Numbered from the stretch's first letter, positions 1 through 7,225 are shown. The stretch: 10,501 nucleotides of DNA from an uncultured Methanomicrobiales archaeon (GCA_937892275.1 CALAVG010000249.1:1-10501); one strand, 5' to 3'. Numbers and translations are program-made. The notes: a model not told the origin generated them from the letters alone.

Positions 1-255
1 GGTACGGTCACCGAATCCGGAGAAGCGGCATACATGAGCTTCCAGAACGGATACAACGTCGTCGTATCCCACAGGTCCGGAGAATCCGAGGACACCACCA
101 TCGCAGACCTTTCAGTCGGATGGGGTTCCGGAGAGATCAAGACCGGTGCACCCGCGAGGGGAGAGAGGACGGCCAAGTACAACCGTCTGCTCAGGATCGA
201 AGAGGAGCTCGGTTCCAAGGCCAAGTTCCCGGGAGTATCCAAGTTCCACCTCTGA
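1..255 (+). CDS. eno: Enolase, C-terminal part (5' end outside window)
   Basis: This is the last 84 codons of phosphopyruvate hydratase, which interconverts 2-phosphoglycerate and phosphoenolpyruvate in cytosolic glycolysis and gluconeogenesis. The frame is open from the first base, so the gene starts upstream of the window. The enolase C-terminal signature is clear: the phosphate-binding SHRSGE stretch is at fragment residues 23-28, followed by EDTTIADLSVG, then the IKTG segment carrying the conserved substrate-binding lysine (fragment residue 47), and finally AKYNRLLRIEEEL. It ends in KFHL, which is within normal variation for the family terminus. The next gene, a nicotinate phosphoribosyltransferase, begins 9 bases after the stop, so the two are probably co-transcribed. 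The stop region TGAGG also supplies the ribosome-binding site of that gene. Identity is near certain; only the N-terminal barrel is unseen. Confidence 0.96.
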   Translation, partial: GTVTESGEAAYMSFQNGYNVVVSHRSGESEDTTIADLSVGWGSGEIKTGAPARGERTAKYNRLLRIEEELGSKAKFPGVSKFHL

Positions 256-264
256 GGCAATCCC

Positions 265-1692
265 ATGGAGAACGACAGGAACATTCCCCTGCTGTGCGAT
301 TACTACGAGTACACGATGTCCAACGGATACGTGGACAACGGACGCCAGGACAACATAGTGTACTTCGACATATACTTCAGGAACGTCCCCGACAGGGGAG
401 GTTTCTGCATATTCGCAGGTCTGGAGCAGCTGGTGGACTATATCCTGAACCTCCGCTTCACGGATTCGGATATAGAGTTCCTGCGTTCCAAGAACACCTT
501 CTCTGAGAAGTTCCTCCAGTATCTGAAGGACTTCCGTTTCACTGGCGACGTATGGGCCATTCCGGAGGGGACCCCTGTGTTCCCCGGAGAGCCTTTGGTA
601 ACGATCAGGGCACCCATAGCACAGGCACAGATCCTGGAGACGTTCTCCCTGCTTACGCTCAATCACCAGACCCTCATAGCCACCAAAGCCAACCGTATCG
701 TCAGAGCGGCGGATGGAAGGGTCGTCCTGGAATTCGGTTCCAGGAGGGCACAGGGCACCGATGCGGCCATACTGGGCGCAAGAGCGGCCTACATCGCTGG
801 ATGCGGCGGTACCGCATGCACGGTGAGCGACAAATGGTACGGAGTGCCTGCGAGTGGTACAATGGCCCACTCATGGGTCATGATGTTCAATTCGGAGTAC
901 GAGGCATTCGTGAAGTTCTGTGAACTGTACCCCAATAACGCTACGCTGCTCGTCGACACCTACGATACGCTCAAGAGCGGTATCCCCAACGCCATAAAGG
1001 CGTTCAAGGCCACAGGTATCACTAAATGCGCCATACGCCTCGATTCGGGCGACTTCTCGTTCCTCACGAAGAAGGCAAGGAAGATCCTCGACGATGCTGG
1101 ATTCAAGGACTGCAAGATCATAGTCTCGAATGCCCTCGACGAGAATCTCATCAAAGACCTTCTCGACCAGGGTGCGATCATAGACGGATTCGGCGTAGGG
1201 GACAATCTCATCACATCCCACAGCGACCCCGTGCTCAACGGAGTGTTCAAACTAGTCGCTACAGAGGAGGATGGCGTCATCACCCCGAGGATCAAGATAT
1301 CCGAGAACGTGGAGAAGATCACCACACCCCACTTCAAGAAGATCTACAGGATCTACGGCAAGGACGGCATGGCCGTTGCCGACCTCATATGCATCCATGA
1401 CGAGGTAATTGACACAACGAAACCTTTGGAGCTGTTCGATCCCTCGGCAACATGGAAGAGGAAGACGATGACAGAGTATACTGCGAAGGAACTCATGGTC
1501 AAGGTCATCGAGAACGGTGAGCTCGTGCACGAACTCCCCTCGCTCCCGGAGATCCGCGAGCACTGCGCAAAGGAATTGGATACGCTATGGGATGAGGTGA
1601 AGCGTTTCGCCAACCCCCATCAGTACTATGTTGATCTCTCCCAGAAATTATGGGACGTGAAGAAGGACCTTATAAGCAATCCTAGGCAGTGA
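265..1692 (+). CDS. pncB: Nicotinate phosphoribosyltransferase
   Basis: This 475-residue protein matches the nicotinate phosphoribosyltransferase family, which makes nicotinate mononucleotide from nicotinate and PRPP (Preiss-Handler NAD salvage). Visible landmarks in order are YEYTM (14-18) at the N-terminus, EFGSRRAQG (156-164), ASGTMAHSW (196-204) carrying the conserved histidine (His202) that is phosphorylated in this family, IRLDSGD (257-263) and GFGVGDNL (308-315), the phosphate-binding part of the barrel. The length is normal for the family. The ATG at 265 is chosen because GAGG lies at 254-257, seven bases upstream, inside the stop region of the enolase gene. Close spacing to enolase suggests one operon. 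A nicotinamide phosphoribosyltransferase role is less likely, since the overall pattern follows the nicotinate enzymes. Confidence 0.93.
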   Translation: MENDRNIPLLCDYYEYTMSNGYVDNGRQDNIVYFDIYFRNVPDRGGFCIFAGLEQLVDYILNLRFTDSDIEFLRSKNTFSEKFLQYLKDFRFTGDVWAIPEGTPVFPGEPLVTIRAPIAQAQILETFSLLTLNHQTLIATKANRIVRAADGRVVLEFGSRRAQGTDAAILGARAAYIAGCGGTACTVSDKWYGVPASGTMAHSWVMMFNSEYEAFVKFCELYPNNATLLVDTYDTLKSGIPNAIKAFKATGITKCAIRLDSGDFSFLTKKARKILDDAGFKDCKIIVSNALDENLIKDLLDQGAIIDGFGVGDNLITSHSDPVLNGVFKLVATEEDGVITPRIKISENVEKITTPHFKKIYRIYGKDGMAVADLICIHDEVIDTTKPLELFDPSATWKRKTMTEYTAKELMVKVIENGELVHELPSLPEIREHCAKELDTLWDEVKRFANPHQYYVDLSQKLWDVKKDLISNPRQ

Positions 1693-1710
1693 CGAAAAGC
1701 GTGGCGGAAT

Positions 1711-1740
1711 TACGATTTTCGTATCATCTGATGGATTTTT
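1711..1740 (+). terminator. Probable terminator of the eno-pncB unit
   Basis: A short hairpin, TACGA-TTT-TCGTA (1711-1723), lies about 20 bases after the pncB stop. A five-T run follows at 1736-1740. A wider dyad also exists: ACGAAAA (1692-1698) pairs with TTTTCGT (1716-1722). Archaeal termination depends mainly on the T tract, so the hairpin may be incidental. Confidence 0.45.
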
Positions 1741-1862
1741 ATACTCAAAAGTAGCGTTAAAATCGCTTATATGATATATATAAAGCTTACTATCCAAAAA
1801 TGTACAAATTTCGATTATATTATTCGACTAAATGGGATAACAGAATCTTGTTAAACTAAGGG
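1741..1862. other. AT-rich non-coding gap with a bulged dyad
   Basis: The stretch between pncB and the zinc-knuckle gene is far more AT-rich than the neighbouring genes, and I see no gene in it. Its one clear structure is an inverted repeat at 1765-1786: GCTTATAT pairs with ATATAAAGC around the loop GATAT, with one bulged A. This contains TATA-like sequence on both strands, so it could be a second promoter, an operator or chance in AT-rich DNA. Confidence 0.4.
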
Positions 1863-1870
1863 TTTATATC
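1863..1870 (+). promoter_or_regulatory. TATA-like box upstream of the zinc-knuckle gene
   Basis: TTTATATC is centred about 31 bases upstream of the GTG at 1898. That spacing would give a transcript starting at or just before that codon, as for other genes in this window. Confidence 0.45.
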
Positions 1871-1897
1871 AGACATAGTTTGTCATGTGTCTTGTAG

Positions 1898-2224
1898 GTG
1901 CGTCGGTCACTTTTGACTGCAATCAAGCCCGATGCAAGCTGCGTGTTGGGGGACCAAGAGATGGATGGAGATACGTGTAACGTTGGAAGTTACATTCCGC
2001 ATGCACAGTCCAGGATCAGACTGGACATGTTCTCGTCGGAGAACGAGATGTGTGTATACTGTGCCTGCGGACGTATCGTCGCCTTGGACAAAGCCGAGAT
2101 GCAGCTCAAGATTTCTCTGGGAAAGGATCTCGAATGCATGTCCTGCCGGAACAGGCGGATAGCCAACGAGATCGACTACCTGAACAACCTCTACGATGGT
2201 CTCATCGATGAGGAATCGTATTAA
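1898..2224 (+). CDS. Small zinc-knuckle protein, function unknown
   Basis: I do not recognise this 108-residue protein. It carries two cysteine pairs typical of a zinc ribbon: CVYCACG (52-58, Cys52/Cys55 plus Cys57) and CMSC (80-83), separated by a mostly amphipathic stretch. The C-terminus is acidic (EIDYLNNLYDGLIDEESY). A four-cysteine zinc site is the natural inference, and DNA, RNA or protein binding would fit but cannot be told from sequence. The start is uncertain. GTG at 1898 is supported by the TATA-like box about 31 bases upstream. ATG at 1961 would give an 87-residue protein that keeps all the zinc cysteines, with a G-rich run (GGGGGA) about eight bases before it. No transmembrane segment is visible. 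It is a solo gene flanked by an AT-rich gap and a hairpin terminator, convergent with topA. Confidence 0.62.
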   Translation: MRRSLLTAIKPDASCVLGDQEMDGDTCNVGSYIPHAQSRIRLDMFSSENEMCVYCACGRIVALDKAEMQLKISLGKDLECMSCRNRRIANEIDYLNNLYDGLIDEESY

Positions 2225-2257
2225 CTCTAAGAACATTAGAGAGTAATACTAATTTTT
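2225..2257 (+). terminator. Hairpin terminator of the zinc-knuckle gene
   Basis: Directly after the stop codon, CTCTAA (2225-2230) pairs perfectly with TTAGAG (2236-2241) around the loop GAACA. A T-rich stretch (five T followed by ATT) comes shortly after. This supports the end of the plus-strand gene. Confidence 0.55.
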
Positions 2258-2320
2258 ATTTCGTGTTACTGTTAATAAACCCTCTGCAGACTGGTATATA
2301 ATGCCTAGCGATAGGTTATT

Positions 2321-2348
2321 AAAAATGGTGGATTAACCATCCAACCAT
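2321..2348 (-). terminator. Hairpin terminator of topA
   Basis: Read on the minus strand, ATGGTTGGAT (2348-2339) pairs with ATCCACCAT (2333-2325), with one bulged base and the loop GGTTA. A five-base T tract (2325-2321) follows at once. It starts about ten bases after the topA stop, so it is well placed to end that transcript before the convergent gene. Confidence 0.65.
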
Positions 2349-2358
2349 TGTTCTCCCG

Positions 2359-4653
2359 TCACTCGGACGAGGCCTTCTTCTTCGCAGGAGTCTTGACGGT
2401 ACGAGCGGCCTTCTTCTTGGCCGGACAGTCAGGGTTGATGCACTCCTCCAAAGAACCTACCTTGATCATAGGTGCCTTACAGATCGCACAGGACTTCCCT
2501 GCGGGCGCTATGGTGCCTCTGGGCCTCAGCGGGTACGTCTGCGTACAGGCGGGCCATGCGGAGCATCCTGCGAACCTCTTGCCTGCCTTGGAGAACATTA
2601 TCCTGATATGACCGTTGTTACAGGTAGGACAGAGTCCGAGATCGTTCATGGCGATGTTGCTCGTACACTTGGGATCGATGCACTGCACCGACGGAGGGTT
2701 GCCTCTCCTGATGATCCTGAGCTGCGGGAGACCGCACACGGGACATGTCGTATCGACGGTCTGTATGAGAGCTCCTCTGGGAAGCGGATACGCACGCTTG
2801 CAGTCCGGGTATCCGTCGCATCCGATGAAGTTACCGTTCTTGGACCTCTTGACCGACATGTTGTTGCCGCACGTAGGGCAGATACCGATGTGCTGCTGCG
2901 AATGCAGGGCATCCTTAATCTCCTTACCGATATCGGCGGATTCATCGGATATCTTGACGGCCACATCGTGGAGCATCTCCTGCGACTCCGATACGACGGA
3001 GTCGAGGGTCCTCTTACCCTCCGAGATCGAGAGCATATCGGATTCTAACTTGGCCGTCATATCAGGCTCCGTGATTCCTCCTCCGTGCTTCTCCAGCGAC
3101 TTCGTGAGCGCGATACCGCTGGGGGTGGGGATCATGTAGTTACCCTGCACATAGTTCCTGGAGAACAGCTTTCCGATGATGTCGTGCCTCGTACTCTTGG
3201 TACCGAGCTGAAGCCTGTCCATCTCCTGGATAAGCGAACCCTGGTTGTACCTGTACGGGGGCTTGGTCTCCGATTCCACGATCGCCATCGACCTGATGTC
3301 GATCACGTCACCTTCCTTCATGGCAGGGAGCTTGCTCTCGTTCGCCGGGAGATACTTCTTGTAGTACTTCTTCCAGCCGGCCTCCTTGAGCACGTATCCT
3401 GTGGATTCGAAGTTCTCTCCCTCCACATCGATGACGCACTTAGTGACCTCTGCCTTGGCGTTAGGTGCGACAGTGGCGAGGAACCTCCTCACGATGAGCT
3501 CGTAGAGCTTCCACTTGTCGCCCTTCATCTTATCCGATGTCGCTCCGGCAGTGGGGTAGATAGGTGGATGGTCCGTTGTGGTCCTCTTTCCCTTCGAGGG
3601 ATAGATCCTTTCCTGAGCGAGGATCTCCGCCGCCTCCGCTTTGAAATCCGAATCCTTGAGCTTGTCCAATACGGACCTGAGGTTGAGGCTCTTGGGATAT
3701 TCCGTGTTCTCCGTACGGGGGTACGAGATGTATCCTCCGGTGTAGAGGTCCTCGGCGAGTTTCATGGCCGTCGTGGGAGGGATACCAATCTTGTTGGCCT
3801 CGACCTGCATCATAGTGGTATCGAAAGGCGCGGGCCTGTACTCCTCCTTGGACTCTGACTGATATTTGGCGACAGTACCGGTCTTGCTGCCGTTCACCTT
3901 CGCCAGGACCGCTTCGGCCTCTTCCTTCTTCCAGAAGGGGTTCTTCTCGTGGTCCCCTTTGAATGCGAGCATTCCGAACTTGCCCACGAGGTTCCAATAG
4001 GGAACTGGGACGAAGTTCTCGATCTCCTCGTGCCTGTCGACAAGGAGCTTGAGGGTAGGGCTCTGTACCCTTCCTACCGACATGAAGTTGTTACCGACCT
4101 GTCCCGACGAGAGGGATATCAATCTTGTGAGCACCGCTCCCCATGAGAGGTCCACGATCTGCCTTGCCTCTGCGGCATCGGCGAGCTTCTCGTCCGGATC
4201 TGTGAGGTTCGCGAACGCCGCCTCCACCTCTCCCTTTGTCAGGGCGCTGAACTTTGCCCTTCTGACCTTGGTCATATCGGCATCGATGGACTTGACGGTC
4301 TCCATACCGATGAGCTCTCCTTCCCTGTCGTAGTCAGTAGCGATGATGATCTCGTCCGCGTTGGATGCGAGATCCTTTATGGTGCTGAGGATGGACTTGA
4401 CGCGTACCGTCTTCACCTGGGGTGCGAATACAAGGTCCGGAGGGTTGATCGCGCTCCAATCGTTGTATTCCTTTGGATAATCCAATTCTATAATATGACC
4501 CCTGAGACTGACGACATCGTAGTCGTCGCCTCCTGCGGTGAACGAGATCACCGTGGCCCCGCTCGTGCTCTTCGATGTAGATTTACCGTCGGAGAGTATT
4601 GTTGAGATTCTTCTTGCGGCGTTTGCCTTCTCGGTGATGATAAGTTTCCTCAT
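2359..4653 (-). CDS. topA: DNA topoisomerase I (type IA), archaeal
   Basis: This 764-residue type IA topoisomerase relaxes negative supercoils by cutting one strand through a 5'-phosphotyrosine link. The Toprim domain opens the protein, with Glu8 in IITEKA and the metal-binding Asp107-x-Asp109-x-Glu111 in TDYDREGE. The catalytic tyrosine is Tyr311 in ISYPRTE, with Arg313 two residues on. Further core landmarks are SVGRVQSPT (192-200) and PPYRYNQGSLIQEM (465-478). The C-terminus holds four Cys4 zinc ribbons (near 592-618, 637-663, 675-703 and 722-743) and a lysine/alanine tail that probably contacts DNA. There is no helicase domain, so it is not reverse gyrase, which fits a mesophile. The ATG at 4651-4653 has only a weak AGG before it but lies about 31 bases from a TATA-like box, so a short-leader or leaderless message is likely. 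Confidence 0.95.
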   Translation of the reverse strand: MRKLIITEKANAARRISTILSDGKSTSKSTSGATVISFTAGGDDYDVVSLRGHIIELDYPKEYNDWSAINPPDLVFAPQVKTVRVKSILSTIKDLASNADEIIIATDYDREGELIGMETVKSIDADMTKVRRAKFSALTKGEVEAAFANLTDPDEKLADAAEARQIVDLSWGAVLTRLISLSSGQVGNNFMSVGRVQSPTLKLLVDRHEEIENFVPVPYWNLVGKFGMLAFKGDHEKNPFWKKEEAEAVLAKVNGSKTGTVAKYQSESKEEYRPAPFDTTMMQVEANKIGIPPTTAMKLAEDLYTGGYISYPRTENTEYPKSLNLRSVLDKLKDSDFKAEAAEILAQERIYPSKGKRTTTDHPPIYPTAGATSDKMKGDKWKLYELIVRRFLATVAPNAKAEVTKCVIDVEGENFESTGYVLKEAGWKKYYKKYLPANESKLPAMKEGDVIDIRSMAIVESETKPPYRYNQGSLIQEMDRLQLGTKSTRHDIIGKLFSRNYVQGNYMIPTPSGIALTKSLEKHGGGITEPDMTAKLESDMLSISEGKRTLDSVVSESQEMLHDVAVKISDESADIGKEIKDALHSQQHIGICPTCGNNMSVKRSKNGNFIGCDGYPDCKRAYPLPRGALIQTVDTTCPVCGLPQLRIIRRGNPPSVQCIDPKCTSNIAMNDLGLCPTCNNGHIRIMFSKAGKRFAGCSAWPACTQTYPLRPRGTIAPAGKSCAICKAPMIKVGSLEECINPDCPAKKKAARTVKTPAKKKASSE

Positions 4654-4678
4654 AGCCTATTAAGAACTGTCCAGATGG

Positions 4679-4688
4679 TATTTATTTA
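4679..4688 (-). promoter_or_regulatory. TATA-like box of topA
   Basis: Read on the minus strand this is TAAATAAATA, centred about 31 bases upstream of the topA ATG. It sits in an otherwise unremarkable AT-rich gap shared with the end of the surface-protein gene. Confidence 0.55.
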
Positions 4689-4734
4689 GTTGGGTAAAGG
4701 CTTCGGATTCGCGATTATTCGCGTATTATTTTAA

Positions 4735-4772
4735 TTATAAATAATAAGGGGTCCGCCCCGGAGGACGGGCCC
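4735..4772 (-). terminator. GC-rich hairpin terminator of the surface-protein gene
   Basis: On the minus strand, a few bases after the stop, GGGCCCG (4772-4766) pairs with CGGACCC (4755-4749) through seven pairs including one G-U. A T/A-rich tail follows (CTTATTATTTATAATT). The GC-rich stem stands out against the AT-rich surroundings. Confidence 0.6.
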
Positions 4773-4779
4773 GGTTTGA

Positions 4780-6213
4780 TCAAGGTGTCTGCTGCTTGCC
4801 TTTGTACCTTGCGAGGAACACGACGAGAGCGATGAGCAGGATGATCACTACCACGACGATGACGATCGTCATTGTAGCGTCGGAACCCGAGGAACGCTCG
4901 TGGGAGGATGTGATGCAGTAGAGCTTTCCGTCGTTCTTTGCGAACACGATCTCACCATTGGGTCCGATCTTGACGGAGTTGGTGCTGTCCGCGGTTGCAG
5001 TACCGACCTTCAGATCGAATGTACGGATCTCCTTCGTCTTGACGTTGTACTCGAAGCATATCAGTCCGTCGACAGGCGTCAGAGGGTTGGGTATACCTGC
5101 AGGGGAGACATAACCCCTTACGTAACCGTCGTCACCTGCAGCGATCGCGATGTTGCTGTAGGTCTTTCCAAGACGTGAATCCTTCTCTGTGCTTGCGATG
5201 ACGGTTCCGGTCTTCATGTCGAATACCTCGAATCTCAGTCCGGCCTGGGCGTATCCGAGACCGTCAACTACGACGAGGCATGAACCGTATGTATCGTTGA
5301 ATCCATTGGACAGATACTTCACCGAGTCGGTCTTGAACTTACCATCGGATCCGACATCGACTGTGAACATGACCTTGTAGTCGGTCCCCTCGCGGACAGG
5401 TGTGTACATACTGTCCCAATGGGTGGTCACTATGACCTTGTCATCGAAGCACTGGATGAAACCGCTGTTCCAGTACGTGCCCTTGATATCGGTCATCTCG
5501 ATGCTGTCGACCTGCTTTCCCGTGGCCTTGTCGACACAATAGAGGACACGCAACGTTGCATCCGACTCTCCGATTCCGGGGTAGAAGATGTACTTGCCAT
5601 TGAATGCCAGCGAGACGGTGAGCGTGTAACCGTCGATGTAGAATATGAAAGGCTCCGACCACTTGGTGGACTGGACGTTGTCAGACTTGGATTTGTCCTC
5701 GTCGGTGGCAGGGAAGCAATTGCATGTCTTGTCGGCCTTCACGACGTACCAGTATCCGTCCTCGTAGTATCCCTGATCGGATGTGATACCGAGAGTGTAT
5801 ACCTGGTTGAGTTCCAGATCGTAAACGTTTCCCGATGCGGGATCGAGAATGAGTCCTCCACCGACCGCAAGGTAATCGTTTCCGGAAGTGACCCCGGTAG
5901 CGGCCTTCTTTACCTCTGTTCCGGTCTTGATCTCCTTCTTGATGATATCTCCGTTCTTATCGGTCATGAAAACGTACTCGCCAACGATGGCGTAACCGCG
6001 TACGTTGTCAGTCGTCCATGTAGTAGATTTGGTGTTCTCATTGACTCCGTCGGAGTCCGAAAGGACCTCCATAAGCTCTCCGCTGAAATAATAGTCATCA
6101 GACTTGGCATCGGAATCGAAGGCGTCGGGTGCCACAACGATAACGAACGATGCCAACAGCAGAAGGCATACGGAAAGGACCGCGCTTGCCTTGAATGCTC
6201 TTATTGAATTCAT
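4780..6213 (-). CDS. Membrane-anchored surface protein with propeller-like repeats
   Basis: No family function is recognised, but the architecture is clear. The 477-residue product opens with a basic N-terminus and a hydrophobic segment at about residues 9-27 (signal peptide or signal anchor). It then has a long polar region and ends in a serine-rich linker, a single hydrophobic helix at about 448-468 and the positive tail RYKGKQQTP. This places the bulk outside the cell with the C-terminus inside. The polar region has six or seven diverged units of the type 'hydrophobic strand, turn, D.x.TG.x.V', for example VDKATGKQV, FDMKTGTVI and YNVKTKEI. These suggest a PQQ-like or YVTN-like beta-propeller used for binding at the surface. 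The start is uncertain: ATG at 6213 lies about 25 bases from the TATA-like sequence TTAATATT, while GTG at 6225 adds four residues and has GGAGG four bases before it. It is a single-gene unit bounded by hairpin terminators. Confidence 0.75.
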   Translation of the reverse strand: MNSIRAFKASAVLSVCLLLLASFVIVVAPDAFDSDAKSDDYYFSGELMEVLSDSDGVNENTKSTTWTTDNVRGYAIVGEYVFMTDKNGDIIKKEIKTGTEVKKAATGVTSGNDYLAVGGGLILDPASGNVYDLELNQVYTLGITSDQGYYEDGYWYVVKADKTCNCFPATDEDKSKSDNVQSTKWSEPFIFYIDGYTLTVSLAFNGKYIFYPGIGESDATLRVLYCVDKATGKQVDSIEMTDIKGTYWNSGFIQCFDDKVIVTTHWDSMYTPVREGTDYKVMFTVDVGSDGKFKTDSVKYLSNGFNDTYGSCLVVVDGLGYAQAGLRFEVFDMKTGTVIASTEKDSRLGKTYSNIAIAAGDDGYVRGYVSPAGIPNPLTPVDGLICFEYNVKTKEIRTFDLKVGTATADSTNSVKIGPNGEIVFAKNDGKLYCITSSHERSSGSDATMTIVIVVVVIILLIALVVFLARYKGKQQTP

Positions 6214-6234
6214 TGGATGATACACCCAACCTCC

Positions 6235-6250
6235 AATATTAACCTATATC
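6235..6250 (-). promoter_or_regulatory. Promoter region of the surface-protein gene
   Basis: Only about 37 bases separate the nikR terminator from the surface-protein start codons. On the minus strand they hold GATATAGG and TTAATATT, then GGAGGT (6234-6229). Depending on which TATA-like element is used, transcription would begin at the GTG at 6225 or the ATG at 6213. Confidence 0.4.
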
Positions 6251-6262
6251 GACGAAAGATTG

Positions 6263-6284
6263 AAAAGGGTGCCAGACGGCACCC
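6263..6284 (-). terminator. Strong hairpin terminator of nikR
   Basis: On the minus strand, GGGTGCC (6284-6278) pairs perfectly with GGCACCC (6273-6267) around the four-base loop GTCT, and TTTT follows immediately. It begins ten bases after the nikR stop and separates nikR from the surface-protein gene. The form resembles a bacterial intrinsic terminator. Confidence 0.8.
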
Positions 6285-6294
6285 TGTAGAAGAA

Positions 6295-6735
6295 TCAGTG
6301 CCTGTGACCGACGTGGTGGAGGTTTCCGGAGGAGGGTGCGACCATGGTGAGCCTTCCCCTGAGGACACCTTTCAGGCTTGTGACCTCGGATGCGAAGTCC
6401 TTGAGGTTCTTGAGCTTCTCTTCGCAGATGAGAATCTCCATGCACTTGTCGTCATCGAGGTGGATGTGGACAGACGTCTTGACGAGGTTGTGGTGGTGAT
6501 GCTGCAGGTCCGTGAGCCTGTCCCCTACGGCAGAGGATGTGTGATCATAGACTATCACTATCGTTCCTACCATCCATTCGTCATCGTTCTTCCATTCGTT
6601 CTCCGCGAGCGAGTCGCGGACAAGATCACGCAGGGCCTCGGATCTGCTGCTGTATCCTTTCTTGGCGATATCTTCGTCGAAAGCTTCCAAAAGATTCGGT
6701 TCGAGGGATACCCCTATACGTGTTACGCCTGTCAT
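6295..6735 (-). CDS. nikR: Nickel-responsive transcriptional regulator NikR
   Basis: This is a 146-residue NikR, a tetrameric ribbon-helix-helix regulator that represses nickel-uptake genes when nickel is bound. The N-terminus (VTRIGVSLEPNLLEAFDE, then YSSRSEALRDLVRDSL) is the RHH DNA-binding domain. The C-terminal ACT-like domain carries the nickel ligands at the family spacing: a histidine run at 79-82, His90 and His92 in VHIHLD, and Cys98, corresponding to E. coli His76, His87, His89 and Cys95 with a constant offset of three. The ATG at 6733-6735 is preferred because a TATA-like box lies about 28 bases upstream and the RHH strand then starts where the family does. An ATG at 6748-6750 would add MLFVC. 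The C-terminus ends in an unusual histidine-rich tail (LHHVGHRH). The upstream gene on the same strand is a FeoB fragment. Methanogens need nickel for F430 and hydrogenases, so the role fits. Confidence 0.94.
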   Translation of the reverse strand: MTGVTRIGVSLEPNLLEAFDEDIAKKGYSSRSEALRDLVRDSLAENEWKNDDEWMVGTIVIVYDHTSSAVGDRLTDLQHHHHNLVKTSVHIHLDDDKCMEILICEEKLKNLKDFASEVTSLKGVLRGRLTMVAPSSGNLHHVGHRH

Positions 6736-6758
6736 GCATACGAAAAGCATATTCTAGG

Positions 6759-6766
6759 TTAAATAA
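6759..6766 (-). promoter_or_regulatory. TATA-like box of nikR
   Basis: On the minus strand this reads TTATTTAA, centred about 28 bases upstream of the preferred nikR ATG at 6735. It implies a leaderless nikR transcript separate from the upstream FeoB fragment. A short dyad, GACTT-TGGAT-AAGTC (6781-6795), lies just upstream and could be an operator or the end signal of the FeoB transcript. Confidence 0.5.
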
Positions 6767-6811
6767 GTGTTACTGAGACAGACTTTGGATAAGTCGGACC
6801 GAGATGCATTC

Positions 6812-7225
6812 TCACATCACGAACGGTAGGATCAGGTTGAAAACGGTACCTAGCGCAACAGCGACGACGATAGCGGATGCGAAGATGATCATGGTATCCC
6901 TCGTTCCCATCTCCCTGTGGAGAGCGACCATGGTTGATAGGCACGTCACGTATATCGCCATGACCAGGCCGAATATCACATACTGTGCAGGGGTCATGAA
7001 CTGCGACATGTCCGTGATGCCCTGGGATGCTGCAAGTACGACAAGCATACCGTAGGACATCTCCTTGCGCACAAGACCGACGATGAATGCGATTATCGTT
7101 ATCGCCGGAAGACCCAACAGTCCGGACGTCAGCCACGACATGGGATCGACCAGCATGTCAAGGAATCCGTAGTAGATGAGGAAGGCCTTCGAGAAGGTAC
7201 CTGAACTGAGCGGCGTCCCATACAA
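6812..7225 (-). CDS. feoB: FeoB-like C-terminal membrane fragment, probably truncated
   Basis: This 137-codon frame resembles only the last part of FeoB, the GTP-driven ferrous iron transporter of the inner membrane, normally about 600-700 residues. Matching features are GLLGLPAITIIAFIVGLVRKE (35-55), like the 'GLP...GxxRK' gate segment, and then MTPAQYVIFGLVMAIYVTC with HREMG (77-107), like the conserved 'lTp.Q..v....l..PC...f.....E.G' segment, followed by a last hydrophobic helix (about 110-133). The G domain and first gate half are missing. An in-frame TGA stands directly before the TTG at 7225, and no FeoB sequence continues upstream in any frame I checked. The next ATG (7156) would leave 114 residues. 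The reading frame has no internal stop, so either truncation is recent or the fragment is still used. It lies 76 bases upstream of nikR on the same strand. Confidence 0.6.
   Translation of the reverse strand: MYGTPLSSGTFSKAFLIYYGFLDMLVDPMSWLTSGLLGLPAITIIAFIVGLVRKEMSYGMLVVLAASQGITDMSQFMTPAQYVIFGLVMAIYVTCLSTMVALHREMGTRDTMIIFASAIVVAVALGTVFNLILPFVM

Noticed and set aside
112..870. 252-codon minus-strand open frame opposite eno and pncB
   Set aside because: It lies antisense to two well-conserved genes, shows no domain pattern, and such long shadow frames are common opposite GC-rich third positions.
2294..2301. TATA-like sequence (GTATATAA) between the convergent zinc-knuckle and topA genes
   Set aside because: No gene begins downstream on either strand; probably chance in an AT-rich spacer.
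3085..3858. 257-codon plus-strand open frame inside topA
   Set aside because: It is opposite the catalytic core of topA, arginine/leucine/valine-rich with no recognisable motif or start signal; a shadow frame.
5419..6207. 262-codon plus-strand open frame inside the surface-protein gene
   Set aside because: It mirrors the propeller-like gene, which has a coherent signal segment, repeats and anchor. The antisense frame has no such structure.
6720..6773. Two GTGTTAC copies around the nikR start, considered as NikR operators
   Set aside because: One copy is within conserved NikR codons, the copies are direct and not inverted, and neither matches the known NikR palindrome half-sites.
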